Source of the DNA: Streptomyces sp. NRRL F-6131
Lineage (GTDB): Bacteria > Actinomycetota > Actinomycetes > Streptomycetales > Streptomycetaceae
Assembly: GCA_000719695.1 (NCBI GenBank)
Contig: JOHN01000002.1
Span: 160,892 to 224,891, forward strand
Direction: 5' to 3'
DNA length: 64,000 nt
The first letter of the stretch is position 1, and each line of letters starts with the position of its first letter. The notes beneath the pieces are model-generated. The model ran no database searches. It saw only the letters and a program-made list of their open reading frames with translations, and had not been told where the DNA came from. The translations under genes were made by a program, and so were the position numbers. This document shows, one piece after another, positions 34,293 through 42,037 of this stretch.

Positions 34293-36164
34293 GTGAGCAG
34301 TGAGGCGATCATGACGGACCGCGACCGCGACTGCGACGACCGGACGCGGCAGCCGGCGGCCGCCGCGCCGGTGCCCGCCCCCGTCGGCGGTCCGGCCACC
34401 GACGCCCGGCTGACGGCCGTGGTGGAACTCGCCCAGGACATGGCCGGGGCGCTCACCCCGCTGGAGGCCGTCCGGGCCGCCGCCGCCCGGGCCACCGAGG
34501 CGCTCGGCGCCACCATGGCCGCCGTCTCGGTCTGGGACCGTGAGTCCGGCCGGCTGCGGGTCCTGGTGAACCACGGTGCGCTCTCGCCCGGCGAGGAGGA
34601 ACTGCCCGAGAACGAGTCCTACCCGGTCGCCGACTTCCCCGAGATCGTCACGTACCTGGAGGAGCGCTGGAGCACCGGCCGGCTGCCGCGCGCCTGGGTG
34701 CAGACGGCGGACAACACCCAGCCGCACACCGGGCACACCCACCCGACGGCCGGCGCGTACTGCCAGGAACGCGCCGCGGCGCTGCGCCGGCGCGGCCGGG
34801 CCTGCTGCGTGGTCGCGCCGATCGTGCTGCACGGCCAGGCCTGGGGCGAGCTCTACCTGGCCCGGAGCGCCGGGACGGCGGAGTTCACCGAGGCCGACGC
34901 CGACTACGCGACCCTGCTCGCCGCCCAGATCTCGGCCGGTCTCGCCCAGACCGAGCGCCTCGCCGATCTGCGCAAGCTCGCCTTCTCCGACCCGCTCACC
35001 GGCCTCGCCAACCGGCGCGCGGTGGACGCCCGGCTGGAGAGCGCGCTGGCCGCGCACAACCGGGACAACACCGTGGTGTCCCTGGTGGTCTGCGACGTCA
35101 ACGGCCTCAAGCGGGTCAACGACCAGCTCGGTCACGAGATGGGCGACCGGCTGCTGGAGCGCTTCGCCCACCAGCTGTCGCTGGCCGCCGCGAAGCTCCC
35201 CGGGAGCCTCGCGGCCCGGCTCGGCGGCGACGAGTTCTGCCTGCTCGTCGAGGGCCAGAAGGCGGACGAGGTGGTCGCCGTCGCCGAGGAGCTGTGCGCG
35301 CGGGCGCTGGCCCTGGCCGAGGGCGAGGGCGTCGCCTGCGGGGTCGCCTCCACCGGCGACTCGATCGGCCCCGTCACCACCCCCGACCGGCTCTTCCGGC
35401 TCGCCGACGCCGCCCAGTACCGGGCCAAGGCGGCCCGGGCCGCGCACCCGGTGGTGGCCGGCCGCAGCCACGGCCCCGGCTTCGCCCCCGACCCGACGGT
35501 GCTGCTCGCGGACGCCGCCGACCCGCACCACCGGGCCGACGGCCGCCCCCGGTCCGGGGGCCGGGCCGGGGCGGGCGACCGACGCCGGTTCCGCGGCGCG
35601 GCGCACAGCGCCGACCCCGGTCAGCTGCTCACCGCGGTGCTCGCCGCGCTCGACCGGCAGGGGGTCGCGCGCGGCGTCCACCCCGCCGACACCATCGGCA
35701 AGCTCGCCATCGTCGCCGAGACCTCGGCCCGGCTGCTGGACGCGGTCGGCTGGTGGATCTCCTACGTGCCGCCCGGCTCGCAGCTGATGCGCACCGCGCG
35801 GCACGCCGTCTACCGGATGACCAGGGGACCGAGCAGCACCCGGGCGGAGACCCAGCGCGCCCAGATCGAGGCCCCGGACGCCGTCTTCGACCTGCGCCAC
35901 TACCCGCTGACCCGGAGCGCCGTGGGCGGCGGCGCCTTCGCGCTGCGCGCGGGCGCGGCGGGCAACGATCCGGCGGAGGAGGCCATGCTGGTGGTCTCCG
36001 GCTACCGCGGCATGGTCGCGGCCGGCGGCCAGAACGCGGCGGGCGGCTGGCTCCTGGAACTCTTCGCCGACGACGCCACGCTCCCGCTGGGCCAGGTCGC
36101 CGCCGCCCTCCGGGCCCTCGTCGCCGTCGCCCTCGCCGGCCCCGCCTCCCCGCCCGAGAGCTGA
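34293..36164 (+). CDS. GAF-GGDEF diguanylate cyclase with uncharacterised C-terminal domain
   Basis: 623 residues from GTG 34293; ATG 34311 is an equally good start. A GAF domain spans about 30-205 (LTAVVELAQDMAGALTPLEAVRAAAARATEALGATMAAVSVWD; GRACCVVAPIVLHGQAWGELYL), then GGDEF about 210-385 with FSDPLTGLANRRAV, DVNGLKRVNDQLGHEMGDRLL and the intact LGGDEFCLL (311-315). There is no RxxD inhibition site before it. The last 180 residues (GQLLTAVLAALDRQGVARGVHPADTIGKLAIVAET) form another conserved-looking domain I do not know. It should make cyclic di-GMP. It resembles the GAF-GGDEF protein CdgE of streptomycetes, but I cannot prove orthology. Confidence 0.88.
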   Translation: MSSEAIMTDRDRDCDDRTRQPAAAAPVPAPVGGPATDARLTAVVELAQDMAGALTPLEAVRAAAARATEALGATMAAVSVWDRESGRLRVLVNHGALSPGEEELPENESYPVADFPEIVTYLEERWSTGRLPRAWVQTADNTQPHTGHTHPTAGAYCQERAAALRRRGRACCVVAPIVLHGQAWGELYLARSAGTAEFTEADADYATLLAAQISAGLAQTERLADLRKLAFSDPLTGLANRRAVDARLESALAAHNRDNTVVSLVVCDVNGLKRVNDQLGHEMGDRLLERFAHQLSLAAAKLPGSLAARLGGDEFCLLVEGQKADEVVAVAEELCARALALAEGEGVACGVASTGDSIGPVTTPDRLFRLADAAQYRAKAARAAHPVVAGRSHGPGFAPDPTVLLADAADPHHRADGRPRSGGRAGAGDRRRFRGAAHSADPGQLLTAVLAALDRQGVARGVHPADTIGKLAIVAETSARLLDAVGWWISYVPPGSQLMRTARHAVYRMTRGPSSTRAETQRAQIEAPDAVFDLRHYPLTRSAVGGGAFALRAGAAGNDPAEEAMLVVSGYRGMVAAGGQNAAGGWLLELFADDATLPLGQVAAALRALVAVALAGPASPPES

Positions 36165-36356
36165 CCGGGAGCCGCCCCCGGGGAGCCGACCCCGGGGGCG
36201 CTGGTGCGGGGGGAGTGTGGCGCTTCGGTGACCGGTTGGTTCCGAGCGGGTCGCGGTCCGGCCGTGGGGGTGGGCGGCGCGCGGTGGGCGTGGGATGGTG
36301 TCGGCGGTCGGCGGGCCGTCGGGGTCGTGCCGGATCGATGACGGGGGTTGATTGAC

Positions 36357-36725
36357 GTGCGCGCTCGGTTGACGGGCCTGCTGCTCTCCGCGGTGCTCGC
36401 GTGCGGCGGGACGGCGCTGGCCGCCGCGCCGGCGGCCTCGGCGGCGCCGGTCGGGTCGGGGACGGCGGTGGTGAGCACGGTGGCGGCGGCCGGTGACGGC
36501 GCCCGGCAGGTGTCGGCCGGTCAGGCGGCCGCCCGGACCGGGGTGGCGGCGGACCGCCACGACACCGCGCAGCTGGCCGCGTCCAAGGACAAGTCCAAGA
36601 AAAAGAAGAAGAAGAAGGGCCTCGGCAAGATCATCGGTCTGGTGATCGGCATCGCCGTGGTGCTGGTGGTGGTCGCGGTGATCGTCGTCGTGGTGCTGAT
36701 GCTGCGCCGCCGCAACCGGTCCTGA
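36357..36725 (+). CDS. Secreted or membrane protein with polylysine stretch
   Basis: 122 residues from GTG 36357. A signal peptide (RARLTGLLLSAVLACGGTALAAAPAASA, 1-30) is followed by 45 Ala/Gly/Asp-rich residues, then KDKSKKKKKKKGLGK (about 77-91) right before a membrane helix LGKIIGLVIGIAVVLVVVAVIVVVVLML and a basic end RRRNRS. The layout suggests a type I membrane protein with a short outer part; but the lysine run beside the helix is odd if it lies outside. Function unknown. It is convergent with the TetR gene and they share a terminator. Confidence 0.7.
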   Translation: MRARLTGLLLSAVLACGGTALAAAPAASAAPVGSGTAVVSTVAAAGDGARQVSAGQAAARTGVAADRHDTAQLAASKDKSKKKKKKKGLGKIIGLVIGIAVVLVVVAVIVVVVLMLRRRNRS

Positions 36726-36742
36726 GCCGGCCGGGGCCGGAC

Positions 36743-36792
36743 CGTCCTGGGCGCGCTCAGTCGCCGCGGGGGCCGAGCGCGCCCAGGACGGC
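36743..36792. terminator. Bidirectional terminator that includes the end of the tetR coding region
   Basis: CCGTCCTGGGCGCGCTC (36743-36759) and GAGCGCGCCCAGGACGG (36776-36792) form a perfect 17-bp stem with a 16-nt loop. The stop codon of the TetR gene (36757-36759) lies in the stem, and the right arm codes for its last residues. Confidence 0.8.
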
Positions 36793-37371
36793 CGCCACCA
36801 CCTGGTCGGCGTAGCCGGGGTCGAGCGGACCCAGGCCGTGCAGCCAGCGGTAGTGGAGCGGGCCGTAGAGGAGTTCGACGGCGAGGTCGAGGTCCGCGTC
36901 GGCGCGGAGCTGTCCGGCCTCGCGGCCCGACCGCAGGCGTTCGCGGGTGACGGCCAGCAGCGGGTCGAGGAGGCGTTCGCGGTACTCGACCAGCAGGGCG
37001 GGGTCGGTGAGCACCTCGGCGGTGAGGGCGCGCCCGGTCCGGTCGAAGCCGGGGTCGGCGAGTTCGAGGGCGGTGAGCCGCAGGAGGGTCCGCAGGTCCT
37101 CGCCGAGGTCGCCGGTGTCGGGGAGGGCGAGGCTGCCGGAGGCGTTCTCGTTGGCGGCGAGGAAGGCGTCGAAGACGACGGCGCCCTTCGAGGGCCACCA
37201 GCGGTAGATGGTCTGCTTGCCGACGCCGGCGCGGGCGGCGATCTTCTCGATGGTCAGTTTGCCGAAGCCGAGCTCGGCGACGAGTTCGGCGGCGGCGGTG
37301 AGGATCGCGGCACGGCTCTGCTCGTTGCGGCGGTTCGGGTCGGGGGTGCTCTGTCTGGTCACGGGCACCAT
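36757..37371 (-). CDS. TetR-family regulator of the adjacent glycosyltransferase gene
   Basis: 204 residues from ATG 37371. The helix-turn-helix RRNEQSRAAILTAAAELVAELGFGKLTIEKIAARAGVGKQTIYRWWPSKGAVVFDAF fits TetR very well. The ligand domain (about 65-204) is of the TetR_C 16-like kind with LRTLLRLTALELADPGF and YRERLLDPLLAVTRERLRSG. It diverges from the glycosyltransferase gene across 120 nt that carry two copies of a 17-bp palindrome; one copy begins 14 nt before this start codon, so it represses itself and the glycosyltransferase. The inducer may be a macrolide or other glycosylation substrate. Confidence 0.9.
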   Translation of the reverse strand: MVPVTRQSTPDPNRRNEQSRAAILTAAAELVAELGFGKLTIEKIAARAGVGKQTIYRWWPSKGAVVFDAFLAANENASGSLALPDTGDLGEDLRTLLRLTALELADPGFDRTGRALTAEVLTDPALLVEYRERLLDPLLAVTRERLRSGREAGQLRADADLDLAVELLYGPLHYRWLHGLGPLDPGYADQVVAAVLGALGPRGD

Positions 37372-37384
37372 TCTAGCGAGATGG

Positions 37385-37401
37385 CGAGACGGTCCGTATC
37401 G
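37385..37401. promoter_or_regulatory. TetR operator A
   Basis: CGAGACG-GTC-CGTATCG, a palindrome with one mismatch. It ends 3 bp before the -35 box TTGACA (37404-37409) of the glycosyltransferase promoter and lies 14 nt before the tetR start. Confidence 0.7.
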
Positions 37402-37403
37402 TC

Positions 37404-37432
37404 TTGACAGGGAGCGCGGACGGCGGCATTCT
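37404..37432 (+). promoter_or_regulatory. Promoter of the glycosyltransferase gene
   Basis: A perfect -35 TTGACA (37404-37409), 17-bp spacer, and CATTCT as a moderate -10 (37427-37432). It is framed by the two TetR operators. Confidence 0.6.
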
Positions 37433-37444
37433 TGGGGTCATCAA

Positions 37445-37461
37445 CGAGACGAACCGTCTCG
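37445..37461. promoter_or_regulatory. TetR operator B
   Basis: CGAGACG-AAC-CGTCTCG, a perfect 17-bp palindrome in the leader of the glycosyltransferase gene. Its centre is exactly 60 bp from that of operator A, and both are followed by TCTTG. Confidence 0.75.
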
Positions 37462-37491
37462 TCTTGTGCACCATCGCGAGAGGACCCCGAG

Positions 37492-38679
37492 ATGACCCGC
37501 TCCGCGCACATCGTCATGGCCTCCATCCCGGCCCACGGCCACGTCAACCCGAGCCTCGCCGTGATCGCCGAACTCGTCGCCCGGGGTCACCGGGTGAGCT
37601 ACGTCAACGCCCCGTCGTTCGCCGACACCGTCGCGTCCACCGGTGCCGCGCTCGTCCCGTACCGGACGGCGCTGCCGCTCGACGACGACCCCGCGGGGTG
37701 GCCGGAGGACCCGGTCGCCGTCCAGGACGTCTTCCTCGACGACGCCCTCGCGATGACCCCGGTCCTGCGGGAGCTCTTCGCCGAGGACCGGCCCGACCTG
37801 GTGCTCCACGACATCGGCGCCTTCGCCGCCCGGGCGGTGGCCGAGGCGCACGGCGTGCCGGTGGTCCAGCTCTCGCCCACCATGGTCGGCTGGGAGGGGA
37901 TCGAGGAGGACCTGGCCCCGGTGTTCGAGGCGCTCCGCACCGGCCCCGGCGGACCGGAGCACTACCGGCGGTTCGGCGACTGGCTGGCGGCCACCGGCGC
38001 CGCCGTCCGGGACGTCGAGCGGTTCAAGAACCGCCCGGACCGGGCGCTCGCGCTGATCCCGCGGGCCCTGCAGCCCCACGCGGACCGGGTCGACACCGAC
38101 CGGATCACCTTCGTCGGCCAGTGCTTCGGCGACCGCTCGCACCAGGGCGGCTGGCAGCGGCCCGCCGGGGCCGACAAGGTGCTGCTGGTCTCGCTCGGTT
38201 CGGCCTTCACCGACCGGCCGGCCTTCTACCGGCAGTGCCTGGAGGCCTTCGGCGGCCTGCCCGGCTGGCACGTCGTGCTGCAGATCGGCCGGCACACCGA
38301 CCCGGCCGCGTTGGGCGAGGTGCCGGACAACGTCGAGGTGCACCGGTGGGTGCCGCAGTTCGACGTCCTGGCGCAGGCGGACGCGTTCGTCACCCACGCG
38401 GGCACCGGCGGCGCGAGCGAGGGGCTGTTCCACGGGGTGCCGATGATCGCGGTGCCGCAGGCCGTCGACCAGTTCGCCAACGCCGACTCGCTGGTGGCGC
38501 TCGGCGTGGCCCGGCGGCTGGACACCGAGGACGCGACGGCCGGGGCGCTGCGGGCCGCGCTGCTGGAGCTGACCGGTGACCCGGCGGTGGCCGAGCGGCT
38601 CGCCGCGGAGCGCGCCGCGGCCCGGGCCGAGGGCGGTACGGCGCGCGCGGCGGACCTCCTCGAGGCGGCGCTGGGGTGA
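37492..38679 (+). CDS. Macrolide-type UDP-glycosyltransferase (MGT/OleD family)
   Basis: 395 residues from ATG 37492, GAGAGG 8 nt upstream. The N-domain begins AHIVMASIPAHGHVNPSLAVIAELVARGHRVSYVN with the catalytic-type His; the C-domain has VLLVSLGSAFTDRPAFYRQCLEAF and the donor signature VEVHRWVPQFDVLAQADAFVTHAGTGGASEGLFHGVPMIAVPQAVDQFANADSL (positions about 280-335). Close in plan to Mgt and OleD, which inactivate macrolides by adding glucose from UDP-glucose. Likely a detoxification enzyme induced through the neighbouring TetR. Macrolide use is inference. Confidence 0.9.
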   Translation: MTRSAHIVMASIPAHGHVNPSLAVIAELVARGHRVSYVNAPSFADTVASTGAALVPYRTALPLDDDPAGWPEDPVAVQDVFLDDALAMTPVLRELFAEDRPDLVLHDIGAFAARAVAEAHGVPVVQLSPTMVGWEGIEEDLAPVFEALRTGPGGPEHYRRFGDWLAATGAAVRDVERFKNRPDRALALIPRALQPHADRVDTDRITFVGQCFGDRSHQGGWQRPAGADKVLLVSLGSAFTDRPAFYRQCLEAFGGLPGWHVVLQIGRHTDPAALGEVPDNVEVHRWVPQFDVLAQADAFVTHAGTGGASEGLFHGVPMIAVPQAVDQFANADSLVALGVARRLDTEDATAGALRAALLELTGDPAVAERLAAERAAARAEGGTARAADLLEAALG

Positions 38680-38713
38680 GGCGGGGCGGCGCGCGCGATC
38701 GGCGCGGCGTGCG

Positions 38714-39538
38714 TCAGACGATCCGGTCGGGGCGGGTGTAGACGTTGGCCCCCTCGCCGCGCAGGAAGCCGACCAGGGTCAGGCCCAGCTCCTCGGCGAG
38801 GTCCACGGCCAGCGAGGACGGCGCCGAGACCGCGGCCAGCAGCGGCGCGCCCGCCAGCGCCGCCTTCTGGGTCAGCTCGAACGAGGCCCGGCCGCTGACC
38901 AGGAGGATGTGGCCGGTCAGCGGCAGCCGGCCCTCGCGCAGCGCCCAGCCGACCACCTTGTCCACCGCGTTGTGCCGGCCGACGTCCTCGCGGGCGCAGA
39001 GCAGTTCGCCGGTCCGGCCGTCGAACAGGCCGGCCGCGTGCAGGCCGCCGGTGGAGTCGAAGGTGCGCTGGGCGGCGCGCAGCCGGTCCGGCAGCGCGTA
39101 GAGCAGCGCGGGCGGGACGGCCAGCGGGTCCGCGTCGACCGGGTGGTGGACGTGGGTGCGGACGGCCTCCACGGTGTCCCGGCCGCACAGCCCGCAGGCG
39201 CTGGTGGTGAGCAGGTTGCGGTGGGCCGAGAGCGGCCGGGGGCGGGCGGTGTCGCGCAGCGTCGCGTCCACCACGTTGTAGGTGTTGGCGCCGTTCTCGT
39301 CGGTGCCGGCGCAGTAGCGCAGCGCCGCGAGGTCCTCGCCGGCGCGGACCAGGCCCTCGCCCACCAGGAAGCCGGCCACCAGGTCGAAGTCCTGGCCGGG
39401 GGTGCGCATGGTGACGGTGAGGGGTTCGCCGCCGAGCCGGATCTCCAGCGGCTCCTCGGCCGCCAGCGCGTCGGGCCGGGCGCTGCGCCCGTCCCCGCGC
39501 AGCCGGAGCACCCGCCGCCGTGCCGTCGCCCGCGTCAT
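38714..39538 (-). CDS. fdhD: FdhD sulfurtransferase for formate dehydrogenase
   Basis: 274 residues from ATG 39538; the frame remains open above. Features: AAEEPLEIRLGGEPLTVTMRTPGQDFDLVAGFLVGEGLV, the CxxC in LTTSACGLCGRDTVEA that relays sulfur, FDSTGGLHAAGLFDGRTGELLCAREDVGRHNAVDKVVGWA and SGRASFELTQKAALAGAPLLAAVSAPSSLAVDLAEELGLTLVGFLRG. FdhD moves sulfur from a desulfurase to the molybdenum cofactor of formate dehydrogenase. No formate dehydrogenase gene is in the window. It diverges from hutH. Confidence 0.93.
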   Translation of the reverse strand: MTRATARRRVLRLRGDGRSARPDALAAEEPLEIRLGGEPLTVTMRTPGQDFDLVAGFLVGEGLVRAGEDLAALRYCAGTDENGANTYNVVDATLRDTARPRPLSAHRNLLTTSACGLCGRDTVEAVRTHVHHPVDADPLAVPPALLYALPDRLRAAQRTFDSTGGLHAAGLFDGRTGELLCAREDVGRHNAVDKVVGWALREGRLPLTGHILLVSGRASFELTQKAALAGAPLLAAVSAPSSLAVDLAEELGLTLVGFLRGEGANVYTRPDRIV

Positions 39539-39732
39539 CGTCCCGTCCGCCTCTCCGTCCGCCGCGCCCGGCGTTGCGCCGTTCGCCTCCCCCACAGCGT
39601 GCGGCACCGGGCCGGGTATCCGAAAATCCTGGTGATCGGCCGCGCGGGCCCGGTGGCCGGCCGTCCGGTACCGGACTTTCCACCGGGCCGAGGTGGTTGT
39701 CATATCTTCATTCACCTGCTGAGATGATGCAT

Positions 39733-41316
39733 ATGGATATGCACAGTGCTGCGGCCCCCCACGCGCCGCTCGTCCAGGTCGGCAAGGCCGACGTCAGCGC
39801 CGAGGACGTGCTGGCCGTCGCCCGGGGCAACGCCCGGGTCGAGATCGGCCCCGACGCGCTCGCCGAGATGGCGACCGCGCGCGCCCGGATCGACGCCCTG
39901 GCGGCCGAACCGCGCCCCGTCTACGGCGTCTCGACCGGCTTCGGCGCCCTCGCCGTCCGGCACATCAGCCCCGAGCTGCGTGCCCAGCTGCAGCGCTCGC
40001 TGGTGCGCTCGCACGCCGCCGGGATGGGCCCCGCGGTCGAGCGCGAGGTCGTCCGCGCGCTGATGTTCCTGCGCATGAAGACCCTCGCGAGCGGCCGCAC
40101 CGGCGTCCGCCCGCTGGTCGCGCAGACCATGGCCGCCCTGCTCAACGCCGGCATCACCCCGGTGGTCCGCGAGTTCGGCTCGCTCGGCTGCTCCGGCGAC
40201 CTCGCCCCGCTGTCGCACTGCGCGCTCGTGCTGATGGGGGAGGGCGTGGCCACCGGCGCCGACGGCGTCGAGAAGCCCGCCGCCGACCTGCTCGCCGCCG
40301 CCGGCATCGAGCCCGTCGAGCTGCTGGAGAAGGAGGGCCTCGCCCTCATCAACGGCACCGACGGCATGCTCGGCATGCTGGTCATGGCCATCGCCGACCT
40401 GCAGCGCCTGTTCACCACCGCCGACATCACCGCCGCGATGACGCTGGAGGCGCTGCTCGGCAGCGAGAAGGTGCTCGCCCCCGAGCTGCACGCCCCGATC
40501 CGCCCGCACCCCGGCCAGGCGCTGTCCGCCGCCAACATGCTGGCCGTGCTCCAGGGTTCCGGCCTCACCGGCCACCACCAGGACGACGCCCCGCGCGTCC
40601 AGGACGCCTACTCGATCCGCTGCGCCCCGCAGGTGGCCGGCGCCGGCCGCGACACCCTCGCGCACGCCCGGCTGGTCGCCTCCCGCGAGCTGGCCGCCTC
40701 GGTCGACAACCCGGTGGTGCTGCCGGACGGCCGGGTCGAGTCCAACGGCAACTTCCACGGCGCCCCGGTCGCCTACGTGCTGGACTTCCTCGCCATCGCC
40801 GCCGCCGACCTCGGCTCGATCTCCGAGCGCCGCACCGACCGGCTGCTGGACAAGGCCCGCTCGCACGGCCTGCCGGCCTTCCTGGCCGACGACCCGGGCG
40901 TGGACTCCGGCCTGATGATCGCCCAGTACACCCAGGCGGCGCTGGTCAGCGAGAACAAGCGGCTCGCCGTGCCGGCCTCGGTGGACTCGATCCCCTCCTC
41001 GGCCATGCAGGAGGACCACGTCTCGATGGGCTGGTCCGCCGCGCGCAAGCTGCGCCAGGCCGTCGACAACCTCGGCCGGATCCTCGCCGTCGAGCTCACC
41101 GCCGCCGCCCGGGCGCTGGAGATCCGTCAGCAGGCCGGTCCGAGCGTCACCCCGGCGCCGGCCACCGCCGCGGCGATGGCCGCCGCCCGCGCCGCCGGGG
41201 TCGGCGGCGCCGGGCGCGACCGCTTCCTCTCGCCGGACCTGGAGTCCGCCGCGGCGCTGGTCGCCTCGGGCGAGCTGGTGCGGGCCGTCGAGCAGGTCAC
41301 CGGTCCGCTGGCCTGA
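39733..41316 (+). CDS. hutH: Histidine ammonia-lyase
   Basis: About 527 residues. Three in-phase ATG codons (39727, 39733, 39739) are candidates; the MDMH start at 39733 is chosen from remembered streptomycete homologues. The MIO prosthetic group comes from GSLGCSGDLAPLSH, with Cys-Ser-Gly in place of the common Ala-Ser-Gly. VYGVSTGFGALAVRHI, the active-site FGPHPGQ-type region APIRPHPGQALSAANML, QDAYSIRCAPQVAG, DNPVVLPDGRVESNGNFHG and SSAMQEDHVSMGW complete the family. It deaminates histidine to urocanate. Urocanase and later genes follow 3.3 kb on. Confidence 0.95.
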   Translation: MDMHSAAAPHAPLVQVGKADVSAEDVLAVARGNARVEIGPDALAEMATARARIDALAAEPRPVYGVSTGFGALAVRHISPELRAQLQRSLVRSHAAGMGPAVEREVVRALMFLRMKTLASGRTGVRPLVAQTMAALLNAGITPVVREFGSLGCSGDLAPLSHCALVLMGEGVATGADGVEKPAADLLAAAGIEPVELLEKEGLALINGTDGMLGMLVMAIADLQRLFTTADITAAMTLEALLGSEKVLAPELHAPIRPHPGQALSAANMLAVLQGSGLTGHHQDDAPRVQDAYSIRCAPQVAGAGRDTLAHARLVASRELAASVDNPVVLPDGRVESNGNFHGAPVAYVLDFLAIAAADLGSISERRTDRLLDKARSHGLPAFLADDPGVDSGLMIAQYTQAALVSENKRLAVPASVDSIPSSAMQEDHVSMGWSAARKLRQAVDNLGRILAVELTAAARALEIRQQAGPSVTPAPATAAAMAAARAAGVGGAGRDRFLSPDLESAAALVASGELVRAVEQVTGPLA

Positions 41317-41339
41317 CCGCCGCGTCGCCCGGAGCGGGC

Positions 41340-41384
41340 GGGACCGGTGACCGGCGGCGGCCCGCGCCGCAGGTCACCGGTCCC
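41340..41384. terminator. Bidirectional terminator after hutH, overlapping the end of the next gene
   Basis: GGGACCGGTGACC (41340-41352) pairs with GGTCACCGGTCCC (41372-41384) over 13 bp with a GC-rich 19-nt loop. The right arm includes the stop codon of the minus-strand membrane protein gene. Confidence 0.8.
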
Positions 41385-41805
41385 AGTCGCTCTTCGGGGT
41401 GGACGCGCCGCGCTGCTCCTGGACGCGCTCGGCGAGCGCGGAGGAGACGTTGACGCCGACGATGCCGCCCCAGCAGACCAGCAGTCCCCAGAAGCCCGCG
41501 CTGCCGCCGGCGATGCCGGACAGCGGGATGCCGAGCACCAGCGAGACGATCGGCAGCCGGGTCGTCGAACGGCCGAAGCGGCGCGGCCGGTACCCGGGCG
41601 GGCCGCCGTACCCCTCGGCCGGGCCGTAGCCGTCGGCCGGGCCGAGCCGGTCGGCCACCCGGCGCTCCACCCGGGCGTCGAGCCGGGCGTCGAGCCGGGA
41701 GAGGAAGGAGTCGACGAGTTCCGACTCGTACTCCTTGCCGAGCTCCTTGCGGGCCTGCATCGAGGCGTCCAGATCGCGCCGCAGGTCGTCCTGGCGAGTG
41801 TCCAT
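41374..41805 (-). CDS. Small membrane protein with charged helical N-terminus
   Basis: 143 residues from ATG 41805 (GTG 41811 with GGGGGAG upstream is also possible). Residues 1-50 are a charged, helical, probably coiled-coil stretch (TRQDDLRRDLDASMQARKELGKEYESELVDSFLSRLDARLDARVERRVADRLG), then a Gly/Tyr/Pro linker (GPADGYGPAEGYGG) and two membrane helices (TRLPIVSLVLGIPLSGIAGG; GFWGLLVCWGGIVGVNVSSAL). Many actinomycetes have such proteins; function unknown. Triple TCAGGG repeats lie 54 nt upstream of the start. Confidence 0.75.
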   Translation of the reverse strand: MDTRQDDLRRDLDASMQARKELGKEYESELVDSFLSRLDARLDARVERRVADRLGPADGYGPAEGYGGPPGYRPRRFGRSTTRLPIVSLVLGIPLSGIAGGSAGFWGLLVCWGGIVGVNVSSALAERVQEQRGASTPKSDWDR

Positions 41806-41858
41806 GGGCACCAGCCTGCTCCCCCGGACGGCCGGCGGTCCATCGGTCGGACGGGGAT

Positions 41859-41886
41859 TCAGGGCGGTCTCAGGGAGATCTCAGGG
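41859..41886. promoter_or_regulatory. Three 11-bp-phased TCAGGG direct repeats
   Basis: TCAGGG occurs at 41859, 41870 and 41881, spaced exactly 11 bp, which is one helical turn. This is the pattern bound by OmpR-family response regulators. It is upstream of the membrane protein gene (start 41805) and of the RpiR gene (start 42038). Confidence 0.45.
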
Positions 41887-42037
41887 TCACCCCGAGACCT
41901 CCCGCGCGGCTCGCCGCACGCCCCGGGTGAGCCCGGCCGGCGGGTCTCGCCGGGCGTCCCGGCGTACGAGACGTCTTTGCCAGGGGCAGCCTGCTGCTGC
42001 ACAGTCATCCGAACAGCTCGCATCCGGAGGTACCGCC

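Noticed and set aside
32316-36560. A giant antisense frame opposite adenylate cyclase and GGDEF genes
   Set aside because: Composition is that of a GC-rich shadow, it crosses several tandem repeats, and the plus strand encodes two complete enzymes there.
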